This document shows positions 11,067-25,397 of a stretch of 64,000 nt of DNA, piece by piece. The stretch covers positions 1 through 64,000 of the forward strand of contig JAPMOS010000029.1 in assembly GCA_027972325.1 (NCBI GenBank), given 5' to 3'. Numbering within the stretch: position 1 is the stretch's first letter; each line of letters starts with the position of its first letter. The position numbers were made by a program, and so were the translations under genes. This DNA comes from Paratrimastix pyriformis (Eukaryota > Preaxostyla > Paratrimastigidae). The notes beneath the pieces were generated by a model that had not been told where the DNA came from, ran no database searches, and was given only the letters and a program-made list of their open reading frames with translations.

Positions 11067-11657
11067 ATGCCTATTATCACTTTAAAAAATGGTGCTCAAG
11101 CAGAGAAAATCATTATGTCTGGAACTTACAAAGATACCAAACAAAATCGTTCTTTAGGGCGTGTTGGTCAAAAATATAATAAAACTGTGTTTCGAATTGT
11201 GAAAGGTCCTTCTCGTGGTATCAGGAAAGCGCGACACTCCGGGGGCAGTCTAAAAGACTACGATTTCTCCGATGTCGTTTTAAATGGCCAGCCTATGACT
11301 TATATTGACGACGATGGTAATTCGGTTGTTCAATTAGTCAAAACAGATGGTTCAGTCGAAGATATTCCGGAAGATAGATATATTCGCTTCTTAAAACCAC
11401 AGGTTGACGCAATATTAAAAAAAAAACATCCACGTGAATATTACAAAAGACCAATAAAAGATACGATGATGGTCGGTGACGGAATAGGGGCCGAAATTGT
11501 TGATGGTGTCGCCGAATTACCTGGCGCGATCCGCAAGGTCATAGGTGATATGAAGATTCACGGTCCAAAGATCGGCATCACACATGGCTATCGAAACCCT
11601 TTCACTGGACAATACATGGTCGGAAATAAGTCAGAAGATTTAACTTACATGGGATAG
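11067..11657 (+). CDS. Repeat-borne protein of unknown family, right copy
   Basis: A 196-residue open frame starting MPIITLKNGAQAEKI right after a TATATTA stretch. The N-terminal third is basic (KQNRSLGRVGQKYNK; GPSRGIRKARH). The middle has a short beta-type segment (NGQPMTYIDDDGNSV) and a charged linker. The C-terminal third is Gly/Ile-rich (MMVGDGIGAEIVDGVAELPG). I do not recognise the family. Being inside the inverted repeat, the element carries two copies facing inward. The right copy looks whole. Confidence 0.6.
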   Translation: MPIITLKNGAQAEKIIMSGTYKDTKQNRSLGRVGQKYNKTVFRIVKGPSRGIRKARHSGGSLKDYDFSDVVLNGQPMTYIDDDGNSVVQLVKTDGSVEDIPEDRYIRFLKPQVDAILKKKHPREYYKRPIKDTMMVGDGIGAEIVDGVAELPGAIRKVIGDMKIHGPKIGITHGYRNPFTGQYMVGNKSEDLTYMG

Positions 11658-11979
11658 AACTTATTTTCTCTAAATAATTGGAACTTTACGTCATAAGATG
11701 AAAGAAATAAAAAGAATAAAAAGGAGAGATCAGAATATGACGAGAACAAAGTTTGAGTGTGAAGACTGCGTCTTCTCCCCAACTTCGGATCCTATTCGTT
11801 AGAAGACAGAGAGAAGAAGTCAGAAGATGAATAACATAAGGAGAGGACATAAAATGAAGGAAATAAAATTGAATTCATGTTAGGAAATCAATTTCATGTA
11901 TCCCCATACGTCTCACTCTCCCTTTTCCCACCCTACGCCTACCAGTGGATGGAAAATTTCACGTCACAAATCCCGACGA

Positions 11980-12262
11980 GGATTTTCATAAAATGACGAA
12001 GTTTTTATGATGGGCAGGTGCAGGTCAGCCCATTTATGATGGCACTTTTCTTAATAACCATCACTCCATGACCTCTTCCCATCATAGAAAGTTTTATGTA
12101 CGGGGTCTCCTTTACTTACTGGGGCAAGGGTCGTCGAGGGTGGGGGCCAGGGTCAGGGCCAGGGTCATGGCCAGGGTCGGGGCATGGGTCGGGGCATGGG
12201 TCGGGGCGAGGGTCGGGGAGGGTCGTCGGGTCCGAAGTCGGGGACGGGGGGGGGGGGGACGG
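11980..12262. other. Spacer between Polinton-like element and direct repeats
   Basis: No gene seen. The right part (about 12,120-12,262) is an irregular G-rich array built on GGGTC, GGGCC and GGGCATGGGTC steps, ending in a run of G. Confidence 0.5.
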
Positions 12263-12766
12263 GGGTCTGCCTCGGGGGCGGCCTGTTTGGGGGGGATCCG
12301 CCTCGGAGCCAGGGTCCGTAACTCTATTCCCGAGAGTACCCTCCAGGGAGACTCTGCTCACCAAAAACCAGCCATTTCTGATGGGGTCTTCCACACGATC
12401 AGCGGGTCGACATTCCGGTCGAAACCACAGACAGCGCCCCCCAACTCTGCTGGCGGCTCACCCGTCGCGCCAACAACCGCGGTAGGTTCCCCCGAGTGAC
12501 CCCGAGTGGCGGAAGACACCCGCCGGGGTGATCTCGGGGTCGCCTCGGGCGAGGGTCGGGGAGAGTCGACGGGGTCTGCCCCGAGGGCGGCCTGTTTCGG
12601 GGGGATCCGCCTCGGAGCCAGGGTCCGTAACTCTATTCCCGAGAGTACCCTCCAGGGAGACTCTGCCCACCAAAAACCAGCCATTTCTGGTGGGGTCTTC
12701 CACACGATCAGCGGGTCGACATTCCGGTCGAAACCACAGGCAGCGCCCCCAACTCTGCTTGCGGCT
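12263..12766. repeat. Pair of about 195-bp direct repeats
   Basis: The segment starting GGGTCTGCC(T/C)CG at about 12,263-12,457 returns at about 12,572-12,766 with only a few differences. Both copies run through the GGGGGGATCCGCCTCGGAGC, ACTCTATTCCCGAGAGTACC and GTCGACATTCCGGTCGAAAC blocks. The copies are 309 bp apart, with about 115 bp of unrelated sequence between them. No coding potential is supported; long frames here occur on both strands because the DNA is GC-rich and stop-poor. Confidence 0.8.
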
Positions 12767-12999
12767 GCTGTTTTTCGCGAAGATCTGCGACCCATCTCAG
12801 GTGGTTTGATCTGCTTCCAAAAACGATCCATTGAGACTCTCGACTCTCGACACTGACAGTCTGACACAAAGAATAGCCGCTAGAACCATCCGGTTCGATC
12901 TATCCTTGAGTGTCTCATACTCAGCCATGGGTTCTTTCAGGCTTTGAACTTCCCTCCTCGGGCCTCTTCTTGTGAACTTTTCAACAAACTTTTCACACC

Positions 13000-15900
13000 C
13001 ATCCAGCTTCCGACTTACCGTGTGTGTGTGTGTGTGTGATACTTCCCGGCTTACGCCGAGTCCGTTATCGGGCCGAAGCCCGCGGGTAACATAGACCTCC
13101 CGGTCCGCCCTCCCCGCGAGACAAGCTCGCAAGAAGGAACGCCCCAAGTGGTCCATGGGTCGGCTCGCGCCCACAAGGGGCGGTCACCGCCGACACTCGG
13201 ACTACGTCCCTTCATCCATCCCTTCCTCATTCTTCTCGTTCTTCTTCCGTTGCTTGATCGCTACAAGCATAGTTCTCCGCAGTCCACCCAGTTCGCTCCC
13301 AACCTTCTGGGTCTCTTCATCCACAATCCCCAGCTCTGCTGCCAGTCTGCAGTCATTCGCGTATATTTCCCTAAACCCGCACCGTCTTCGCAGTCTCCCA
13401 GCGACTTTCTTCACCACCTTTCTCCCCCGTCCGCCAGAAGCTCGGCAGCCAGAAGCTGAAGCCCCCTTCCTCAATGATAAACAGCTCCTTCAGTTGCATG
13501 TCCCCCCTCAGCGCCAAACCGACTCCATGCTGCGCCTTCATTCCCTGCACCGGCCGCGTCCGGTTTGGCTTGCCCACTCCGTACGGGACTATCGCGATAC
13601 ATCGGAAGGCTCTCTTCCCAGCTCTACCAATTGGGCTCTCCGCCCAATCGCCAATTGCCGTAAATAACCGGTCCATCTCTTCCTGTGGGTTGTATTCAGG
13701 GTTGGCGAAGATGAGGAGGTCGCGATTCTCCTTGAACAGCCCGTAGCCATCCAGTCTTCCACCCAAAAACCAGTCATCCTTGCTGGGCGTTCTGAATTCG
13801 GGGAAGCTCAAATCGGCATTCCCAGGATGCGAGAATGCCATCGTTGTCAAACTGCCTGCTTGTCTGAGCAGAGAGGACACCACGTGGGGGGTCGTCCACT
13901 GGTTTCGCAGGGTGCTCTTGTGGGTCTGCCCTTCTGCCATCTCCGTACTCATCCCATCCACATATCGATCGCAGAGGTTCGCCACTTCTGTGGTGAACAT
14001 TTCCCAAGCTGTCCCAGGTTCGGGCGCGGTACCAACGCCCCGCGATCGCTCGATGAGCTCCCAGAGTCTGTCCATCGCTATTTGCTTACCTCTCACCTGC
14101 ACACTTTGACCCATAGGCTCCACCCATTTTTCTTGGAGCAATTGTTCTGCATCTTCTGCTCCTTCCCCCTTGTCCAGCCACGCGATCAGTTTGATCGCAT
14201 TGGCACCACTCCACCTTTCAGCGACACTGCCCATCATAGCCGGGCATTCAAAAACCAAATGGTTCGTATAGTCTCTCGCCCCACACCAACATTTCCCATC
14301 CCCTTCACCATTGATGTAGAATCTGATGTTGGCCGTGATGTAACGCTGCAAGATTGCCATCATGGCCAGTCTACCCGACATTTCGCATCGCATGGTCTGC
14401 GTATTTATTCCACCATTTCCCGTCTGAGCATTGATGACCACCAGTGCGTTCTTGCATTTCCGGGCCGCCCTGGAGATGCGTCCGCGGCGGCTGAAGGACT
14501 GGAGGCTTGTGCGAAAGTCTCACACCACCTCCTCCCCGTCGCATTGGTGAACCAACCGAAAACCCCAGGTCCGTTCCTGTTGCATCTTGCCTATGTCCTG
14601 TTTGATGCTTTGCCCGGCAATCTTGTCTGCCAATCTGTTCCCCTCCGCATCCAGCGATGCCCCTGTCTCCTGGTGCCCCTTCACCCACACCAGCCGGACA
14701 CCCCCCCTGTGCTCCTTCAGAATTCGCTGTCCCCTTCGGAGGAGGCCCTCGGCCTTCGACTCGATCAGGTCCGTCGGTGTCCAGTCGTCCTTCATCAGCC
14801 TCTCCACCCATCCCTTTGCCACCTTACTGTCCGTGCGCACCTCCACGTTTGCATCCTGTCCCACCCTGATGGCTTCCAGAATGGCCTCCAGCTCTGCCTC
14901 ATTGTTTGTTTGCCCTTTTCCCGTGCACCTTCTCCCGACCCGCACAGCCAGTGCCCCATTGGACAGCCGCTCCACCACCGCCAATGCCGCTCGCCGGTCC
15001 TTCTTCTTCTTGGTCGCGCTACCATCTGTGTAAAAAGTCCGCCACTTCAGCTCGGGCTCCTCCACCCGCACCTCCACCTCCTCACACTCCGCCCGCAGTG
15101 CCTCCCATCGCCTCCACATTGCCTCGTCCCACTTGCCCGCTTTCATCCGGCTCTTCTTGCTTTCCCCGTTTTGGTCCAGGTGCCTCTCCGCCCCCCTCTT
15201 CTTGTCGCTGGCTTCAACATGCATCCTCTCCGTTTCGCCATCCCCTTGCTCGTCGGGCTTCCCTTTCTTGGCGGCCTCACACCCCGGCTCCCCGCTTCGG
15301 CGTTTCCTGTTCTTCGCCACGACCACCAGCTTTCCTCCTTGCCCCACCATCAGCTTGGCTTGTCTCATCTTCCTCTTCGGGTCTGGGATCCCGTGATCCT
15401 CCCCACCATCCTCCTCTCTCTTGCCTGTATCCCGTCCCGCCCTCTCTCGGCTCTCCTCCTTTTCCTGTTCCGTCCTTGCCCTCTTTCGATCTCTTTCTGC
15501 CACTTCTTCCTCTCGGATCCTCCTCGCCAACTTAACATATTCCGTCTCCACTTTGTTCCCCCACACACACACCCGCTCCTTGATGGCCTCCACGTACTGC
15601 GGCATCGTGCCCTTCCACTGAAACCTACCGCCCACAATCAGGTCAGCCACACTCCTGATGCCCCTCTTCATGAGTGTCTGCCTGTGCCGCTTGGTGATTT
15701 TGCATGGCTCTGCCAGCTCCTCCAGTGTTGTCGGCATTCCCCATTCCGCTTCCTTTTTCAATACTTCCCCATCCCTCACGATGGCCAACCCCTTCTTGTG
15801 CAAGATCCTCAACATCCCCGACACCACCCCCGGCATCTTCTCCTTCGCGTGCAGTCTGACCCACTTCCCGGGGTTGTCCAGCAGCGGCTCACTCGTCGTC

Positions 15901-16490
15901 CACAACTTTTGCAGCAGGGCTATCTCTTCACGGAGCATCACGCCGCACCCTTGTTGGTCTGCCACCCTGCCCAGCAGTTGCGTAAGCACCATCATGTCGT
16001 GCACATCCACCGGGTCCTTGAGACCCATCCCACCCTCATCCTCCGGGAAGAAGAGCACCTCCGCCGGGTCACATTTCCCCAAGCACCCACCAATCTCCCG
16101 AAATACTCGTGCATAGCGCTGTTGAAGAATCTCAAGGTCCTTCTGCGGCATGGGGCACTGCCTCGCCGTATATTGCAGGCACGTCGACACACACTCGTTG
16201 ATCATCTGCACCATCAACCTCGGGGGACCTTCTTGTCCATCAGCCTGTGCAACCTCCCACACATTTTCTGGATGACCTTCTCCGTGTTGATCTTCATGTT
16301 CATCTCCTCGTCTATCCAAATTCCCAGGTACCGGATGGCCCCACCCTTCTGCTGGACCTTGATGACTCGACCCTCACCCAGGTCCAGGTCCGTCTTGCTC
16401 TTCACCCCCACACAGGTAGTCACACTTGGTCCACGACAGCTGCATGCCCGCCTCCTCCCCCACCTCCCCCTCACCCCCCCCCCCCCCATA
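13000..16490 (-). mobile_element. 5'-truncated LINE (non-LTR retrotransposon) with RNase H
   Basis: Minus-strand coding remains read, in order: the end of a reverse transcriptase just after the catalytic box (GMQLSWTKCDYL ... AIRYLGIWIDEEMNM), the thumb/connection region, an RNase H domain, and a terminal zinc knuckle. The 5' part, including the catalytic YADD box, is missing. The break falls in a C-rich run near 16,490, as expected for incomplete reverse transcription. The RT-RNase H order places it among the RNase H-bearing clades (I, R1, Tad, LOA groups); I cannot choose among them. The 3' end is not sharply defined; a (TG)n run at 13,021-13,037 may be near its tail. No target duplication was identified. 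Confidence 0.75.
13202..16490 (-). pseudogene. LINE ORF2 remnant: RT end, RNase H, zinc knuckle
   Basis: From the 5' side (high coordinates), an RT palm/thumb stretch gives way to a frame at 16,319-14,520 that includes a complete-looking RNase H. Its acidic residues are in RTFYTDGSATKK, TNNEAELEAIL and VEVRTDSKVAKGW, with the later VKGHQ and ADKIAGQ motifs also present. The next frame, 14,441-13,371, starts with a knuckle of the form CWCGARDYTNHLVFECP (C-x-C-x7-H-x4-C), as in many LINE C-termini, then about 300 residues without a motif. A final shifted frame ends at 13,202. At least three frame changes (near 16,320, 14,500 and 13,400) show it is dead. Confidence 0.75.
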
Positions 16491-16499
16491 ACGCTGGAG

Positions 16500-17779
16500 G
16501 TGTTCTTGGAATAGAATGGACGCACACTGAAACAAGACGGATGTCACGCGCAGACACAGGGCCAGGGCTGGGCGGGCTGGGGCCGGGCCCGAAGGCGAGG
16601 GGGCCATGGGACCAGCCAGATGTTCAAGGCCAGGCCGAAGGAGGGCGGGAAAAGGGCCAAGGGGCCGGGTGGGAGGAACGGTCGACCCTCCCCCGATTAA
16701 ATTCTTGAATTTGAATTATCAAAATCTGAGTCTTCCTTCGAGTGCACCCTCGCAAAAATTTTCCTGGGGTCGATAAGGGGCAAAACGCGTTTTCTGCCTA
16801 TACAAACTTGTGCGGCTATTACCCGTCCCATAACCGGCGCGGATGGAACCCCGATACGCGCCCAGGGGCCCCCACCATGGGGCCGGGGTTTCCGCACGCC
16901 AGATCGGCCACCGCGATGACACCGCGATCAGGAGTCGTCATGTTACGTAGATCGCGTTTAGGAAACGCAAGTGGCTATCACCCCGGTCGAACCGCCCATA
17001 GAAATTCGCGCGGAGTTTTTATGGGTTGTCCAGGACCCATATGGGTTCGATTACGCACTTGAAACCGCGATTTGATTTCATGTATCACGTTTTCAAAATT
17101 AAGCGAAATTCTCGCGTTTAGCTTAAGTGACCTGCTATGGGAACTGTGTACTGGTTCCTAAATTTCGTGTCTTACCCCGGTCTCGGAGTCTGGATCGAGG
17201 CATGAGGGACCCAAATTTCTCCAGTCATGTTTTGCGGGCGGACGGCCCGGGGATAGGATTCCCGCGAGCACAGAGAAAACCTCTTCAAAAACAGAGAACG
17301 CAAACGGAAGAGAAAAAGGTTCTCAGTGACAGTGCTTCCACTTAAGCCGAAAGTGCGCAAAGGCGAACACCAAAATGACTCTCGGGGGGAGGCAAAGTCG
17401 CCAAATAACCACAAAAAACAGTTCAATAAAACCGGGAGGATCGGAGAAGAAGGCCTGTGTGTCTGTGTGTGTGTGGGGGGGGGCGGGGGGAGGAGGAGGA
17501 GGAGGAGGATAGAGTTCCTGGGCTTTCGTGCAATCAACGAAGCAACAAAATCTAAGGCAACCCCATGTTTCCGAAACCACCGCGCTGACTTTTGGCGCCA
17601 GCGAAATTCCGAGCATATGCGGAACCAGAACCGAGCGGAGGCAGGAGAGATCCTGTTAAGATCTCGGAATGAAGACTTGCGTTGGGTGCCGCAAGGGACG
17701 TCGCGAGACTGCTGTGACTCACAGTGCTGTGAGCACGGGCCAGAGAATACCGGCAGGCCGGCTGAAAGAAAGAGTCAAA
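16500..17779. other. Gene-poor stretch between the LINE and the Ca2+-ATPase gene
   Basis: I see no supported gene. From about 16,690 to 17,150 the DNA is less GC-rich and full of CGCG-containing words. A (TG)n/(G)n/(GGA)n microsatellite sits at 17,455-17,508. The right edge is the 3' flank of the minus-strand Ca2+-ATPase gene. Confidence 0.5.
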
Positions 17780-23632
<5,853 letters not shown>

Positions 23633-23934
23633 CGAGCGGTGGGAAGAAGGATTGGACCAAATGGGTTTTTGATGTTAGGCACCGCAAATTTGGGTGTGAT
23701 ACAAGGCATGGATGGGCGAACCGCAACAACGCCGTCTTTGCCCCGGCCACGTCCTTCATGCCCAACGGAAAACGGTGAATGTGCCATTCTTCGGTGGATT
23801 CGCACAGGTGCGACCCGTAGGCCCCGTTTCCACAGCCGACCTCCGAGATGCCGTCCCTCAGCCGGTCACCATACATTTCCCCTCGTCCGAGAAGCCGAAA
23901 GAGACAGTGCATTTTCTCAATGCGCTCACAGGCA

Positions 23935-24683
23935 TCACCGAGTTCGAGAACATTGGAATCGGGCCATTTTATCTTCCCCCGTCTTCGGGCCTTGTTCGGA
24001 GACATCCACACGTGTCAGTTTTCGCTCCTGCGTCTCCGATTGCACCGAATTTTCGTATTCGGATGTCCATGACTCGGCCTGCTGATCCTCGGACTCCAAT
24101 CGGTGTTTTCGCGGCCGCAAGGGAACAGGGAGGCTCAACGGCTCGTCGAGTTGAGTCGCCAATGGAGGAGACGCAGGAATGGGGGGATCCGAAGAATCCG
24201 GGGTGGCAGGACTTGGAGAATGCCCCAAGGGCTTTGATTTTTCGGATGTGTGTTCACTGGGGGGGAGATCCGGCGCTGTCGGCTTCCTCTTTGGGGGTGG
24301 GTTCGCGATGCCACGGGGTTTTGGTTTCAAAGTTGTAAGTTCTGCGAATTTGAAAAGGATGGAAACTCATTCAGAAAGACAGAAGACCAGCCATGAGCTC
24401 ACGTGCGTTGGGGAAAAGGCTCGGATCCATGTCTGGGGATGTGAGGGCTTCGACTATCTCACTCGCGGAAAGAGTTGCCTTCTTTTTTGAGGAAAGGTTT
24501 TCAACACCTCTGGCAGAAATAAGATCTTTGAAACCAAAAAAATGAAACAGACTGAGCTGTGATGTAGTGAATGAATGTTGCAGCAGCGAAGTTTAAAACA
24601 TTTAACGCATCCGCTGCAATTTTGCCACCCTCCGGCAAAGCCTCTCGAACGAGGGCTTTGAGAACTGCAGCCTGTAATTCCAT
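23935..24683 (-). CDS. Dpb4/POLE3-like histone-fold protein
   Basis: Three exons can be read. The first starts MELQAAVLKALVREALPEG and gives LNVLNFAAATFIHYITAQ, a histone-fold alpha1-loop-alpha2. Splicing across about 24,512-24,546 adds GVENLSSKKKATLSASEIV, the alpha3 region, followed by EALTSPDMDPSLFPNA. A second intron (about 24,337-24,400) leads to a long Pro/Ser/Lys-rich tail (KPKPRGIANPPPKRK) ending at 23,935. This matches subunit 3 of DNA polymerase epsilon (Dpb4/POLE3), also part of CHRAC/ISW2 chromatin remodellers, which pairs with a Dpb3/POLE4-type partner. Metazoan POLE3 is about 147 residues with an acidic tail; here the tail is longer and Pro-rich. It lies about 300 bp upstream of the PMCA start, same strand. 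Confidence 0.75.
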
Positions 24684-24779
24684 AGATTTAATAATGAAAT
24701 ATTGCGCGTTTCACCAGGAGACAGGTCGGCTAAAACTGATGAACAGATCGCGAGATTGCGTCGTCTCCTGTCTTCCGTC

Positions 24780-25350
24780 CGTTGGCTATAGCATATTTGG
24801 ACTGAAAAAAATAATATTGGGACCAAAGTCCTTGTCGATTGAGACCACCTCAATGAAATCTGTTCGACCATAGGCTTTACGGCATTTACTTCAGACCCGG
24901 GAAAACTGGACCCGATTTAGAACTTCTCAATGCGCGAATCTTGGCAATCAGAAAAGTGCCAGAGAGTCGGCACTTTGGAAGCCTGCAAGAAGCAATCGCA
25001 GGACTCGGCCTCCTTCCGGACGCCATCGAGGAGATGAGTGACCCTTGTTGGCGGCCCATCCGATGATCCGCGGGGCCATCGCCCTGACCACCGCACAAGT
25101 CAGAGAAACCATGGACCTTCCAAGTCCTGTCCGGGTCAGGGCCACTCCCGCGCCTCCCCAAAGCCGCTCAATTCCGGCGAGGCCGTTTGCCGACATGTCT
25201 CGTCCGATCACGGTCGGTTGGACGTCGTTGGCCGGTGCAGGGACCGATCGATAACCCCGAACGTATTTGGTGTGATGCCAACAAAAATGTGGAAACAAGC
25301 CCGAGGGCGGAGAGGATGGAACAACGACACGACAAGGAAAAAAGTGACAT
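24780..25350 (-). CDS. Hypothetical small gene between ACSL and Dpb4-like gene
   Basis: A possible start at about 25,350 gives MSLFSLSCRCSILSALGL, a signal-peptide or membrane-anchor-like N-terminus. Other minus-strand frames across 25,300-24,780 give plausible protein (SANGLAGIERLWGGAGVAL; YGRTDFIEVVSIDKDFGP) but I could not place introns that connect them. The spacing between its two neighbours, both on the minus strand, leaves room for one compact gene. I do not recognise a family. Confidence 0.3.
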
Positions 25351-25397
25351 GAGCGACGCCAACCAATAAATTTGATCGACCGGTGACTTTGGATTGG

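Larger units (their letters stand above)
1..11979. mobile_element. Polinton-like virus-like element (fossil)
   Basis: The region is AT-rich, in sharp contrast to the GC-rich host. The first bases of the window reappear inverted at 11,971-11,979, and inverted repeats of about 1.1 kb bound a cluster of virion-type remnants: fibre-like proteins, A32-like packaging ATPase, candidate penton, an amphipathic/basic capsid-associated protein and a double-jelly-roll capsid protein. This gene set is that of Polintons and Polinton-like viruses. Without the later 2.25 kb transposon the element would be about 9.7 kb, small for a Polinton. No family B polymerase, integrase or maturation protease is recognisable. 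It is broken, with roughly ten breaks. The two repeat arms differ by a few percent to the eye, suggesting an insertion that is old but not ancient. The left end coincides with the window edge, so the true terminus and any target duplication cannot be checked. Confidence 0.85.
8590..11979. repeat. Right terminal inverted repeat, split by a transposon
   Basis: The right arm consists of 8,590-8,777 plus 11,031-11,979, interrupted by a PIF/Harbinger-like transposon. Comparison with the left arm shows an uninterrupted version of the same locus near 900-930, so the transposon arrived after the element existed. The right end is placed at 11,979 because identity with base 1 ends there, which is also the limit of what the window allows. 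Confidence 0.8.

Noticed and set aside
1-11979. A DNA polymerase or integrase gene in the Polinton-like element
   Set aside because: I looked for family B polymerase and integrase motifs on both strands and saw none. The only transposase belongs to the nested Harbinger-like transposon.
13827-16514. An 895-residue plus-strand open frame
   Set aside because: It is the antisense of the LINE coding remnant. The minus strand carries RNase H and zinc-knuckle motifs; the plus frame is His/Leu/Pro-rich with no motif and is open only because the DNA is GC-rich.
23640-23934. Methyltransferase-like ISEVGCGNG string on the minus strand
   Set aside because: Only this short string resembles a SAM-binding loop. 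No other methyltransferase motifs follow and it lies in the 5' flank of the Ca2+-ATPase gene after the Dpb4-like stop codon.
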